A stretch of 64,000 nt of DNA from Dactylellina haptotyla (lineage: Eukaryota > Ascomycota > Orbiliomycetes > Orbiliales > Orbiliaceae): positions 496,001 through 560,000 of the forward strand of contig CM062379.1 of assembly GCA_031310005.1 (NCBI GenBank), in the 5' to 3' direction. The stretch's first letter is position 1; each line of letters begins with the position of its first letter. Below, piece by piece: positions 11,301-22,565 of the stretch. The translations under genes were made by a program, and so were the position numbers. The notes below the pieces were generated by a model. It had not been told where the DNA came from. It made no database searches and saw only the letters and a program-made list of their open reading frames with translations.

Positions 11301-13973
11301 TTATGCAGACCCCAGCCTCACACTGACCTTGCCGCTTTCCAGGCCACCTGCGGAGGCAGTGATGGTGAACCGCCCAGAAGCCCCAATAGCCGCCTTCACA
11401 ATGCAGAGTGCAAGTCCACTATATGCAGCTCGAATCTTAGATGGGAACGCAGTCATATCCGCCGGGTCGCCGTTGTCAGTGGCGACAATCTCACCGGGTC
11501 CGGATACGGAAAACGAAATTGAATTGTTCGCATTCGCCACCGTATTTCCCTGAGCATCGACAATGCTAGCGGTTATGTATGATAAATCATATCCATCGTT
11601 TTTTATTGCACTACGATCCACAGTCAGCTTTATTCCGGCTGGAGCACCGGTGGTCTTTATGGCCTCGGTCGCCCACTGCTTTCCATTCTTATACGTCACA
11701 ACCATTATCTCTCCGGGCTCATAGACGACTTGATCCCATCGAAAGCGGTATTCGTACTCTCCTCTAGTCTTGCGCCCTTGCGATCTCCCATTCAAAAACA
11801 ACTCGGCTTCATCTCCCGAGGTGAAAACGTGAACCGGTGTTACTTTGCCAATTCGTTCAGGCCAGTTCCAATGTGGAAGAATATGAGCCATTGGAAGGTC
11901 AGGTCGCCACCGAGCCTGATACAACCAGAACCTATCCTTCTTAAACCCAGCGAGATCGATGATTCCAGAGTATGAACTACGGGCGCTATAATAAGGCGTA
12001 GGTTCACCGATATAGTCAAACCCAGTCCAGACGTACTCGCCCGCAACATACGGATTCAAATCTTGATGATAGAAAACTTTGTCCGGCGAAGAGCCGAAAT
12101 TGGCAGTGTACAGCTCATAGGCACTGACTTTCTGGCCAATAGGATCTCCACCGGAGGTATCATTGATAGGAGCGCTGATAGCGTCCACAACAGGAAAGAT
12201 ATAGGTCCCGCGAGTGCTAAGTGTTGACGCTGTCTCGGATCCTTGCAGCATTTTGTTGGGAAATGTGGCATGGTACAAGGGATACAGTGGGTCCCTTTTT
12301 ATCCCCGCGAGATTCGAGTAGGGATTAGTATCGCGAATACCTGTGCCTTGATAGTTTATGCTGATGACATCCACGACGCGAGGGAACGGCATATCTGGTG
12401 TGGCGTAGTTTTCGGATGCAGTGCCGGGGCGGGTAGGGTCCTCCTCGTGGATTATGTCCAGCAACGATTGGGATAGCGCAGCGCCTTCTTCGTCCGTATA
12501 CTGCTCTCCGACCTCGTTACCATAACTCCAGTTGATAATGGATGGATGATTCTTGTCTCTTCTGAGGAAACTGCGGAGGTCGGGTTCATGCCAATCTGGA
12601 AAAATCAGAAAGAAGTCATTGGGCGTTTTGTTTCGGACCCAGCTGTCAAAAATTTCATCGATAACGATGAAGCCCATTTTGTCCGTCAGTTCTAGTAATT
12701 CTGGCGCGGGCGGGTTATGCGCCATACGGATCGCATTGACACCCATTTCGTGCAGGATCTCCAACTTGCGCTGCGCCGCTCGAGTGTTGAACGCTGCGCC
12801 TATAGCCCCCAGGTCGTGGTGTTCGTTTACACCTTGTATGACCACTCTTTCGCCATTGATGGTTAGACCGCTACCGTTGCACACTACCGAGCGAATACCG
12901 AAGGGCGTTTCGTATGAGTCGATGATGCTGTGATTTTCATAAATCCGAGTGATAGCAACGTATAGATTCGGGACTTGTGTAGGTGCTGGTCCCCAGAGCA
13001 TTGGGTTCGCGAGCGTGAGGGAATCGTTGACGGTATACTTTTCACCACTTGTTAGTGTAATGTGCTTTCTAACATACTCTCCGACTTTATCATTCGGTCG
13101 TCCACTATCTGAATTGAGAATGTACAGGCCAGTCACAACTTCGATATCGCGGCTAGTCGTTCCTTTGTTCTCAACTCGAACCGAAAAGTCAACCGTCGCA
13201 GAAGTCGAAGAAACATCCCGGGTTTTAGCCACCGTCCCATAATGCCCAATTTGCACGGAATCGGTTTTAACAATCCAAACGTTACGATAGAGTCCACCGC
13301 CAGGATACCAGCGTGCTGAATCATTGGGATTATCCAGTCTGATAGCCAATTGGTTCTCCGTGCCAACTTCCAAGTAGGGCGTAATATCCAATCGGAATGA
13401 ATTGTACGGATACGGCCACCCTCCCACCAACTTGCCATTGAGCCAGACTATAGCGTATGACATCGCGCCATCGATCTCGAGATATATCGATCTACCTTCA
13501 TCGGCTGTGGTTTTAGTTAGTTTCTTCCGATACCATCCCACCCCGTGAACAGGCAACCGGCCCATCCCGCCCCCAACAACGGGGGGTTCGCCCACGTAAA
13601 ATGGGCCTTTGATAGCCCAATCGTGCGGTAGCGAGACGGTTTCCCAGGCGCTATCGTCGAATGATGCTTGAACGTAGGAAACATCGCTTCCAGGATTACC
13701 AGCGGGGCGGACGTGAAAGTCTGCTGGGTCGCTTATGAACTCATTGGCGGTAGGAAGGATCCAAGGTTTGAGGATAATGGCATCGGTGAGGTAAGCTAGG
13801 TCGGTTCTATTGTCATAGATCAATCCATCCGGGTTCTTCTCCCAGCGTTTGAATTGCCATCCGCTGTTGAAACTGATGCGCTCTCGACCGGTTGGGTTTC
13901 CCCGCGCGGTCAATCTGGTTTCAGCGAGGTGCTGAGTAAGAAACAGTGGTATACCCCAGATCAACAACCGCAT
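11301..13973 (-). CDS. Secreted glycoside hydrolase family 2 (beta-galactosidase-like)
   Basis: Single exon, 890 residues. A short signal peptide (MRLLIWGIPLFLTQHLAE) suggests export. Domains in order: GH2 sugar-binding jelly roll, about 30-240 (with WLNGKLVGGWPYPYNSF and ARWYPGGGLYRNVWI), immunoglobulin-like domain to about 365, TIM barrel about 370-680 (VIQGVNEHHDLG, NAIRMAHNPP), then C-terminal Ig-like modules, the last of invasin type. The acid/base is Glu487 in SYGNEVGE. The nucleophile is most likely Glu580 in QGSETAS, with the typical EYVWTGFDYIGEP block after it at 646-658. It would release terminal beta-galactose or beta-glucuronic acid from plant or other polysaccharides; which sugar cannot be told. 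The layout resembles bacterial GH2 enzymes with Big_4/DUF4982-like tails, and the gene has no introns, which fits ancient acquisition from bacteria but does not prove it. Confidence 0.9.
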   Translation of the reverse strand: MRLLIWGIPLFLTQHLAETRLTARGNPTGRERISFNSGWQFKRWEKNPDGLIYDNRTDLAYLTDAIILKPWILPTANEFISDPADFHVRPAGNPGSDVSYVQASFDDSAWETVSLPHDWAIKGPFYVGEPPVVGGGMGRLPVHGVGWYRKKLTKTTADEGRSIYLEIDGAMSYAIVWLNGKLVGGWPYPYNSFRLDITPYLEVGTENQLAIRLDNPNDSARWYPGGGLYRNVWIVKTDSVQIGHYGTVAKTRDVSSTSATVDFSVRVENKGTTSRDIEVVTGLYILNSDSGRPNDKVGEYVRKHITLTSGEKYTVNDSLTLANPMLWGPAPTQVPNLYVAITRIYENHSIIDSYETPFGIRSVVCNGSGLTINGERVVIQGVNEHHDLGAIGAAFNTRAAQRKLEILHEMGVNAIRMAHNPPAPELLELTDKMGFIVIDEIFDSWVRNKTPNDFFLIFPDWHEPDLRSFLRRDKNHPSIINWSYGNEVGEQYTDEEGAALSQSLLDIIHEEDPTRPGTASENYATPDMPFPRVVDVISINYQGTGIRDTNPYSNLAGIKRDPLYPLYHATFPNKMLQGSETASTLSTRGTYIFPVVDAISAPINDTSGGDPIGQKVSAYELYTANFGSSPDKVFYHQDLNPYVAGEYVWTGFDYIGEPTPYYSARSSYSGIIDLAGFKKDRFWLYQARWRPDLPMAHILPHWNWPERIGKVTPVHVFTSGDEAELFLNGRSQGRKTRGEYEYRFRWDQVVYEPGEIMVVTYKNGKQWATEAIKTTGAPAGIKLTVDRSAIKNDGYDLSYITASIVDAQGNTVANANNSISFSVSGPGEIVATDNGDPADMTAFPSKIRAAYSGLALCIVKAAIGASGRFTITASAGGLESGKVSVRLGSA

Positions 13974-16219
13974 TGTGCCGAGTTTCTTACAGGGTTCTTG
14001 AGGTCATAAAAGGAATCGTACTGGTTTAAGGAAACCTCTCCCCTCCAGCAGTCACCGAGCCATTGGCTTTTTAACATTTTTTAAATACCAACGTGCATAC
14101 GTGTACCAGCCAAGCTAGCATCAACTGGGCTATTGATTGAATATCCCTCTCGAACCCATAGTCCATCGTTCCTGATAATTCCGTCACGGACCGAAGCAAC
14201 GAGCAAAATATCTCGATATACCGTCGCAAAGTACCGTCCTCGAAAGTGACGACATCGGAATAGGCTAATCCCTTAAATTCTAAAATAGCCGTTGGATAAA
14301 GAGAGACCATGGGATGCTTTTCAATAGGCGACGTCGATTAAGTTGTCTTGCATCTTCGTTTTCCCATGGGTCAGGCTAGCATTTACCTTGGTTATCGACT
14401 TGGATCTGTTCAAAAATCGACCTGGGGCAGTCGATATTTATTATATATCTCGAGTTGCAATGTTACATATTAACCGACCCAGGGTGCTTTTCCACCAATC
14501 GGTTGGGGGGAGCTGGAGTCTTTGGTATTAATTCAGCCAGTAGCAGCCTAAACGGATCGTAAAGCTCCGAGTGGAGAATTCTGGTGGGACTACCCAGTTA
14601 AACTCGATAATTTTGCCTTATTCAAGAGAGAAAACTGGGGTTTATTTTGTATTTAACATTAAATTGACCGAGATTTTAATTGATTTTAAAAGCGGGTTTA
14701 AACATACGTTGGTGGCGCAAATGTTTAGTGGTACCGAAGCCAACCGACGACGAAATCAGCCGAATCCAGATTGGTCAACACATTTCAAAGACCGCCAACT
14801 CGAGCATGAACACTGAGACTAAAATATTCATCTCAATGTGAGATGGCCATCGATGGTCTGTTTCTAGATAGACTGTATAATCGGATCAATAAGAAAACCC
14901 TTCGAGTAAAAGTCTTAATCTCTTGGACGGTATCCAGCAAAGGGTACGGATCAACGCGCTGGATCTCTTTTGCAGATTCCATTTGCTGGAGTAGCTATAT
15001 TTCCAAATCGGGACTCTCTTGAGAACACACCCCGCCACCGTGCACCATTCTTGTTTCTAAGAATACTCCATAGAAGAGGACTTGTGATTTAATTTATCTC
15101 AATGTTATCAATTTAACTATTCCTGCGCAGGAGACCAAAAAAGGAGCGCTTTATGCCTGTTTCCTATATCCGCTGACACACTCCTACCCGCCGTTCAGAT
15201 CCCCAGTTTCAATGTCAACACAAAAATGGAAGTCCTAGCGAGAAGCCCGCTTGGCCACCAAACCGATCGCTTTGAAAAGGTGTATCACTTTCCTTTCTCG
15301 AAGGATCGATCAAGCTAACTCGGCGAACGGTATGCACAAGATATATAGAGGTTACCGAGTTGATAATTCCAGCCAACAGGTTGTCAAATTCAAAGCACAG
15401 AGCGGGGCGACACCACCAGTAGATTGCTATTTCACGGCATTGGCCCTTATGATTGACACCTCGAACGGATGCATGACCATCTTGGGGCTGATTAACCCGA
15501 TAGAGGTCGCAGTGATACTTCAGCCTCTACATATTGCTTACAGTTCAAGTGTAGAACCCGGGATCCTGTTAGTATCAGCGATATCAACCGAGAGTTCGAA
15601 AAGGATCTCAATGTGGATCGTTTGAATAGATGCTGTCTCCGTTTCGTTAATATTTCTGAGAATGATATTTACATAGCCTCTTTGAGCTAATCTACAGGTA
15701 CACTGATAAGAACGCTTTCGAAATCCAGGAATGATACAGCGGAAAAAGATATAAATTGTTCGTCTACATCCCGGGCTTGGGGTGTGTCACTACTGCCTTC
15801 TACATTAAGCAAAGTCTCAGGCTGAAAACCAGACGTTTTCACATCTCGCTAAATATCTTGTTCACACATTACTACCTTATTCCATTACCTTTGAGATTGT
15901 CTGGGAGGGTTGGTCTCATGAACTAAGTCTATCAACCAAAGGCGACCAAGGGGGATTAAGTTTCTCGACATCGCCGGCCTGTGAGGACCCTGTTACCAGG
16001 AACTCCTTGTCTTAAAACTCTGGAATCAGAACCAGATTCTCGGATATAGTTCCGAGGCTGCTAGATCTCTTTCCCTGCATTTATATATATATGTAGCATC
16101 CTCATCCTGGCATCAGAAGATCCTCGTTCCTGGTCGCTAGCAATCGTCTTTAGCAATATTGGCAGCGATCGTACTTTCATTTTATTTCCAACTAATCTTT
16201 TGCCTGGTAATCAACCAAG
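13974..16219. other. Gene-free stretch, 2.2 kb
   Basis: Contains the promoter of the GH2 gene at its left end and that of the SAT4-like gene at its right end (TATATATATATG near 16082). Open frames at 14071-14310 (minus) and 15251-15625 (plus) have no recognisable domain and no supporting splice signals. Confidence 0.55.
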
Positions 16220-17664
16220 ATGCCAAAGGCAGATGTTACACCGTTAACAGTATGCGCGAGTATATTCACAGCTGCCGGAACAATTTTTGTTCTTATGAGA
16301 ATATATGTTCGCTCAAAACTCCGAGATGTTTTTGGCATCGATGATTGTAAGGAAACGAGATTTCGGAAGAATTTTTGGAATTTGTGGAATATCAACTAAT
16401 TTCAGTTATTAGGGTTGCTGGCATTGTCGATGTTATGGGGCCTGGCAGGATATATCACAGAAATGATCGGTGAGCCTAGACTCTAGGAGTTTTCCGTTCT
16501 TAAAGGCACTCGAATACTAACGAATATGATCCGGAACAGCTGCATGCAAGTACTTTACTCGAATTCACCTGAGCAGTAAAGTCCTAGGGTCCGAGGGGCG
16601 ATGGGAAGTAGCGATGTCCTTCAACACGGTCAGTAAACGAAAATTGGTCGAGACCCTAAAGCGATACTAACATTATCCTCAGTTAGCTCAAGTTGGCATT
16701 TGCGTCTACTCTTTGGCAAACATGTTTTCCCGAATGGCGATTCTGTGCACCTACCTTCGATTTACCCCTCGCGAACGGAAAGCCATGAGAGTTATTATCG
16801 TGGCTGCACTAGTTATGACTGGGACTTTGGGGATCGGGACAGTATTGCTAGCGACCGTGTCCTGCTACCCTCCCCATCTCATAATGTATAACAAAGACTT
16901 CATGGACGCGATACACCGAGGCGAGTTGGCTTGCCTCGCACCTAGACAGGTGTTTTACTGGATGGGTATCGGAAATGTCGTTTGCGATGCGGTGACCTTC
17001 ATGATGCCGTTTCTGTTATTAAGGTCAGTATATTGCTTTATTATTCTATTTAGGGAGTTATCTATGCTAACCGTAGAATAGAAAACTGAAGTCAAAGAAG
17101 ATGCGACAAGAGCTTTACTTTCTGTTTGGATTTGGATTTCTGTAAGTCGAAGCCGTCTCTATCCATCTCAATAGCGTATCTCTAATTACCAATAGTGTTA
17201 TCATAATAAGCGTCATTCGAATCCCAATCGTGAGCATACTAAAGAAACAAGGAAATTTCAGCGCCAGTGAGTATAGTACTCTACAAATCGAGGCACGCAA
17301 AGGAACATAATCAACTGATACTAATACGCATTTAGGAAACCTCATCAAAGTCTGGATATTTACTCAGCTGGAATCCAATAGTATTCTCATAGTGGCATCA
17401 ATTCCAACGCTAAAACCATTATGGCGAAAGTTAAGGGGTATGGAATCGGGCATGACGATTAATACAAAATCAGCGAGTGGCGCCCGGCAGCACGAAAGCG
17501 ATGATGGGATACAAATGTCGCCGCCACCCCAGTACAAGAGAAAGGTATCAGCGCCAGATGAATCAATTTTGAGGGAGACAATTTACGCGGAGTCACCAAT
17601 GACAGAGAATACGCCAGAAATAGAAAACTGGCCGAAGACACAACCATATCGGACTCTTTGTTGA
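16220..17664 (+). CDS. SAT4-family rhodopsin-like seven-helix membrane protein
   Basis: Seven exons: 16220-16346, 16413-16469, 16540-16628, 16683-17023, 17082-17141, 17196-17266, 17336-17664. All introns are 54-70 bases with GT-AG ends and the frame closes to 357 residues. Typical family marks are the IDDW motif after the first helix (residues 40-43), a run of hydrophobic helices (for example LLALSMLWGLAGYI, VIIVAALVMTGTLGIGTVLL and a long helix after KKMRQELYF), a Cys-rich loop between helices (SCYPPH, LACLAPRQVFYW), and a cytosolic tail from about 275 that is Ser/Pro-rich. It is a plasma-membrane protein of Pezizomycotina-specific type; relatives include PTH11-like sensors, but this one has no CFEM domain. 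The ligand is unknown. Start chosen because the ATG leads straight into the first helix. Confidence 0.88.
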
Positions 17665-19997
17665 GTATGATTGAAATATTCATGCTTGGAATCTGATAGT
17701 GGATTTGCTTGGTTTTCTTCCTTTAATTTCGATTTTGTTGAAGCGGGTCTGTTCTCATCGGTATATACGGAAATTGCCTGCTACAGGATAGCGGGTCTTT
17801 GTTTGTACAGCTTTTATCCAGCAAAATTGTTGGAACTTTCAAAGTTGAGTAAATTTGCTGTCTCCTGCAGCATACATATTATATCTACACAACAGTTTCT
17901 GGTTTTTCCGGTCCTTGGAATTTCTTGAACTCAATATCACAAACATATTAATTTATATGATGACTTGATTTTTTTCCCTTTTTTCCTTTTTTCTTTCAAA
18001 TCGCAAAGCATTTGCAGGAGCTCGTCTGCAGTTGTATCACTAGTACAAGGTAGGTCGGAACGTGCCGGGGTTAACAGTTGTGATCTAAGATATCTTATAT
18101 GCCACTTACAAGCTTACACGTGCGAATGTGTAGCGGCTACAACGGGGGGCATCTCTATAATAGTTTCTTATATAGCCTTCTTAAGAACGAACGCTGAGTG
18201 CTTCAGATAACGCCGGTGGTATGTGATTGCAATGCCAACTGGGTACTCTCTTTTGCTGGGCTAGCTGGGCACGTATTGGAGAATGTGAACGGCTCGCTTT
18301 CAATTTCTGAATTTTCGCTCTGATATAGACACTAGCGTCTATAGTGCAAGATCTGAGTATGATCGACCAGGGGCCTTTGTGAATGTGAATTTCCTTGGGA
18401 AAGAGGAAGCATTACAAATGGAGATACTTCTGTGGGGCGGTTTGTTTCGAGTTTATTGAACTTCATAACAACAAAGCAAAGTGTGTTGGTGGGGTTTCGC
18501 GCCCCTTTCTTGCAAGTAGCTTCCTCATTCCTCACCATTTCGCGAGAAGGCTTCTGGTAGTTCACCAAAACATCAGTGCGAAAACCCAAAAATATGGTCG
18601 ACATGGCCTGTGCTCAGTTCCAGGGACAAGAGCACGATCCACCTTGTGGCCAGGCTAATATTCCAAGACGCACACCGCATTATCATCCTTGACTCGAGGC
18701 GTGCTGAGTGCTTCTAGAAACTTTGGAAACAGCCTCACCGAGAGGGAATGAAGTCAAAGCGCCAATTACCAGAATCAAGTCTCCGATTTAGATTCGAGTT
18801 CCCGTGTTCAAAGTCCTCGGAGCCAAGACGGCCGAAAAACACGCGGTTAGTGAGGTAAGAGCGAAGGCCTGATATGATGAAAAGAATATACGCCGTCATG
18901 GAGTTGGAACCGCCTCCTCTCCACAATCTTATCACAAGAAACATTATACCTACTTCCCATTGGATCGGACCAGGTATGTAGAAACGGAAAAACCTCTGTC
19001 AGAGTTTTTCCGGGGTTCAATTACTGTTCCTGCATACATCAGGCCACGGGTTGTATGCCACAATTTGGTGTCGGCAAGGGCCAGAGGCAGCGGTGCGGAT
19101 TAAGTTTTCGGCGCCCTTTCGAATACGGAATACCAATATGGCCCAAAACATATCCAGTTTCTTCGGGCCCCATTAGTCGATACCACCAACGCTTCAGTAG
19201 CATGGAGTTTGGGTGCGAGAAAGGGATGCCTGAGGCAGATCATGCGTGGGATGGCCTCCGTCCTGTCAACTTAGCCTGCTAAGCGAGCTTTTGGCGTTTC
19301 CGAAACGTCGCAGCACCAAACCGACAAGGGTCGACCTACCATTTGATTGCGAGTATAAACAAAAAATCTCCAGGAAACAAATGCTGGTTTGCATTAACCA
19401 AGTGGATCTCCACGCTAGATATTGCCGCGATACCAGTGGTTGATATCGGAGCGGGGAGTCCTGGACAAGGCAACTGGGCCTGCTGGTCTCCTTCGTGGGT
19501 CCACTAGGAGATCCATGGTTTCAATCCCTCAAACGTCATGCTCTTGTCTGTTTCTGGTGGGACTTGGGTCCGATCTCATGATGCGCCACGGGTACAAGTG
19601 TACCCGACGAATTTGAGGTTGTTAGACATATATGTTCATATGTGCGATCTTAATGGGATGTGAAAGAAGTTAAATAGTACCGATTCCCGCTGCCACTCCA
19701 GTCTCTTCTTTTCTTTCCTCATCATCTCGACGGTCGATCCACAAGCCAGGTGCTATACATTCACTCTTTCTTCTCTCTTCTTTGCTTTTACAGCTTTCCG
19801 CCGGTCGGTTTTGATTTGAATTCGATTCTCCACGGCAGTGCCAGTGATCCATTCATTCATTTCGATTCGATTCACCCTCGTTCTTTATAGACGTATACAC
19901 CTTTTAACGCCTTTACTTGTGCCGATCGTTCGAATATCCGAAATTAAAAAAACGACACTTCCTGTCTTCGGAAATATATATTCTATATACTATCAAA
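17665..19997. other. Gene-free stretch, 2.3 kb
   Basis: No coding region I can support. The last 300 bases are T/C-rich and carry TATATATTCTATATAC just before the start of the next gene, the probable core promoter of a strongly expressed gene. A compact hairpin at 18986-19011 is listed separately. Confidence 0.6.
18986..19011. repeat. Short near-perfect inverted repeat
   Basis: The two arms GGAAAAACCTCTG and CAGAG-TTTTTCC pair along nearly their whole length with one bulged base, leaving almost no loop. It lies in a gene-free region and carries no flanking coding sequence; it may be a chance palindrome, a cruciform or a small hairpin RNA. Confidence 0.4.
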
Positions 19998-21443
19998 ATG
20001 TACTCGCAAGCCATTCTTGTATCTCTTCTTGCAGCTCTTGCTCAAGCTAGATTCGGCCAGGAACAGATCCCAATTCCTGCTATTGCAGCTGTTCAGGGTG
20101 GTGACCCTGGTGAAGCTCCAACAATCGCAGGAGCTGCTGTTTCCGATCTTCTTGCTGCTGCCAACCCATGTGTCAAACTCAAGCGTGGTGATCAGATCCT
20201 CGCAGAACTTGGCACTGGTGCCGACGCTATTGCTGCGGCCAAGGGTATCGTCGCTGCTGAACAGAACGTCAACCCATTCGCCTTCACCAACCCAGCTATC
20301 TGCACAGATCCTAACCTTCCAGCAAACCCAATCTTGAGGGGTATCATCCCTTTGATTGATCCTGCTTTTGCTGGTGCTGCTGCCATCAACACTCTTTCTG
20401 CACAAACATTGAACAACCCACTTAATGCCGACGGAAAGAGTATTGCAGATTTGTTGACTGAGAACGGTTTCACCGACTTCAGAGGAATCGCTGATAATGG
20501 CAGCGGTCCCGTGGTTAACGGTGGTGGAAATGGCGGTGCTGCCTCGACAACTGCGGCCGCCGCTCCCGCTCCAGTTGCCACAACCGCTAACAATGTAGTC
20601 CAACCAACTGGAAGCACCGGTGGTAACGCCGGCGCTATCGACTTTGGTCTTTGCGATCCTTCTATGGACTTCGTTGCCGGCCGCCCAGGAAGAAAGCCAG
20701 ACGAATCTACTTTCTTGCCAATCGATCCTCTTACTAAGCAAGGCCAGCAAGATGCGCTTAACCCAAACATTATCACCAACCGAATTTGCGATCAGCTTAC
20801 CAATGTTTGCCAGTCTAACCAGGCTGCTAAGGATCGTTGCAGGTCCTGCCAATCTCAGATCCAAGCCTTGGGAACCCGCGATCAAACCACCGCTGATGCG
20901 TGGAACTCTTGTGTCAACGATGGTGTGCAAGTTGGTGGTGGTGCTGCTCCTCCAGCTGCTTCTACTACTGTTGCTGCCGCCGCCTCCACAACTGCTGACG
21001 CCGCCGCTGGTGCATCTTCCGCTGCTGGCGCTGATGGTCAGTGCACTGTCATTCAAGTCGTCGCCACCACTACTATCATGATGGGCGCTGGCGGTGCCGC
21101 TGCCACTCCTGCCCCTCCTGCCCCAACCGCTAACGCCAACACCGGCACTAACGTTCAGACTTTCACTGGATCTGTTGGTGCTCCACCAGTTCCCGTTGAG
21201 AATGTCGGTGGCCCTCGCCCATTCGTTGTTCGGGGAGATTCCTTTGTCAATTTTGGAGCTGCCTGCCAGCGCTCTTGTGATGTCCAGAAGAACCAGTGCG
21301 CCAATGCTGCCAATGGTGGCGGAAACAAGACCCTCAAGGTTTCCGACTGTGAGACACAGCAGCAAGATTGCTCTGGAACCTGCCAGAGCGGTACTGCTCG
21401 ACGAGAAAAGAGATTCATCAAGGTGTACAGAAAGAGAGCTTAA
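19998..21443 (+). CDS. Secreted Ala-rich, Cys-containing cell-surface protein
   Basis: 481 residues, single exon. The start at 19998 gives a signal peptide (MYSQAILVSLLAALAQA); the same frame runs 27 codons further upstream but without a signal. After it come three conserved-looking parts joined by Ala/Thr/Pro/Gly linkers: residues about 18-185 (with CVKL and AICTDPN), about 220-315 with a Cys cluster (CDQLTNVCQSNQ, RCRSCQSQIQ) and about 405-465 with a second one (CQRSCDVQKNQCANA, CETQQQDCSGTC). It ends with basic residues including an EKR-F site and KVYRKRA, and has no GPI signal, so it is probably secreted into or bound to the wall by disulfides or glycans. Codons are strongly biased to C/T third positions, unlike neighbours, pointing to high expression. 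Relatives are known in many ascomycetes, but their role is not established. Confidence 0.8.
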   Translation: MYSQAILVSLLAALAQARFGQEQIPIPAIAAVQGGDPGEAPTIAGAAVSDLLAAANPCVKLKRGDQILAELGTGADAIAAAKGIVAAEQNVNPFAFTNPAICTDPNLPANPILRGIIPLIDPAFAGAAAINTLSAQTLNNPLNADGKSIADLLTENGFTDFRGIADNGSGPVVNGGGNGGAASTTAAAAPAPVATTANNVVQPTGSTGGNAGAIDFGLCDPSMDFVAGRPGRKPDESTFLPIDPLTKQGQQDALNPNIITNRICDQLTNVCQSNQAAKDRCRSCQSQIQALGTRDQTTADAWNSCVNDGVQVGGGAAPPAASTTVAAAASTTADAAAGASSAAGADGQCTVIQVVATTTIMMGAGGAAATPAPPAPTANANTGTNVQTFTGSVGAPPVPVENVGGPRPFVVRGDSFVNFGAACQRSCDVQKNQCANAANGGGNKTLKVSDCETQQQDCSGTCQSGTARREKRFIKVYRKRA

Positions 21444-22565
21444 ATATGGTTCTATTTCTCCTATTCCCTTTGCACGTTTTGACATTTTGAGGAGTTTGAA
21501 AAGGGGCTTTTGGGGTGGTCTGCATATCACTGTACATGTATATTAGGATTTTACTTTTCTCGAACTTTGACGGGAGTCTAGTTCTTTTATTATAAAAATT
21601 CTCGGTTTATGATCAGAAACCTTTTCACATTAGCATCATTCCGTAGAAAGTGACATTTTCCTGGCGCACGAAGAAGTAGCGCAAATCCTATGGTGGGAGT
21701 ATGTAGTTTCCGTGTTCGCATGCTAGCATCACTACCTTGTAGTATAATCATCTAGAGTGGACCCCGCATTACGCCCGATGCGGTTCTGATGGCACAATAT
21801 ATTGTATCATTACGTATACGCTCTCGGTTTGCGGTTTCATTGAGCTGTCAGACACCGGGTGTTGGGAATTTGCTACGCGGTATGTCACGGAAATTGCCCC
21901 ATATAGATAATGCGTTTTTGCGTGTAACGTCAATCATTGATCTGTGCCTATAGTATCATTTGGAGCGAGTTTATTTCATATTATGCTATCTATATCAACT
22001 GGGTGATCGCTGACAAGTCAGACGCGTCTCGTCTATTCAACGCACTTTGGTTTGCGATACACTGGATATCTATGCTGCATAGAGTTCATAAATTGCTTGC
22101 ATTTATGATGGTCAAAACGCCAGGAAGTACAATAACTCAAGTTGAGTGGTTCTTTTTGAAAGTGAAAAAGAAGCTGAATTGAAATTGACTAGGTACAAGC
22201 TGTTCGATCTATGTAAACAATAGCTAGGAGTCTTGAGGACCGAAATATATGACAGCTAAATATTAAAGAGCTCCATGTTTGCTTTTCTATCCTTCTTAGA
22301 GCTTCGTCGTTTGGAAAGAAGATATTGAGAATCGCGCAGTAGAGACGAGGATTTCACACCTGTTTCGTTAGAGCTCCATGCTTTAGTATATATTAAGAGA
22401 AATATTAGAACGATAGCTTAAAGATAATAAAAGAAATGATCCACAATATTTTCTAAGAGAAAAAAAAAAAACAATTGCTCCCTCTCCTGCCACCCTTATT
22501 GTTGTCTGTGAGTCGAGTTATTTTTGAAATATCCCAACTTACCTTGGCGATTGCAAGATTTGCAA
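21444..22565. other. Gene-free stretch between convergent genes
   Basis: AT-rich 3' flanks of two convergently transcribed cell-surface genes. An A12 run lies near 22459-22470. No coding or RNA gene seen. Confidence 0.6.

Noticed and set aside
19983-21530. A 515-codon open frame on the minus strand opposite the Ala-rich secreted protein
   Set aside because: It is a mirror effect of strong third-position bias and repeats in the true plus-strand gene; its product is Ser/Gly-rich low complexity without a signal or domain.
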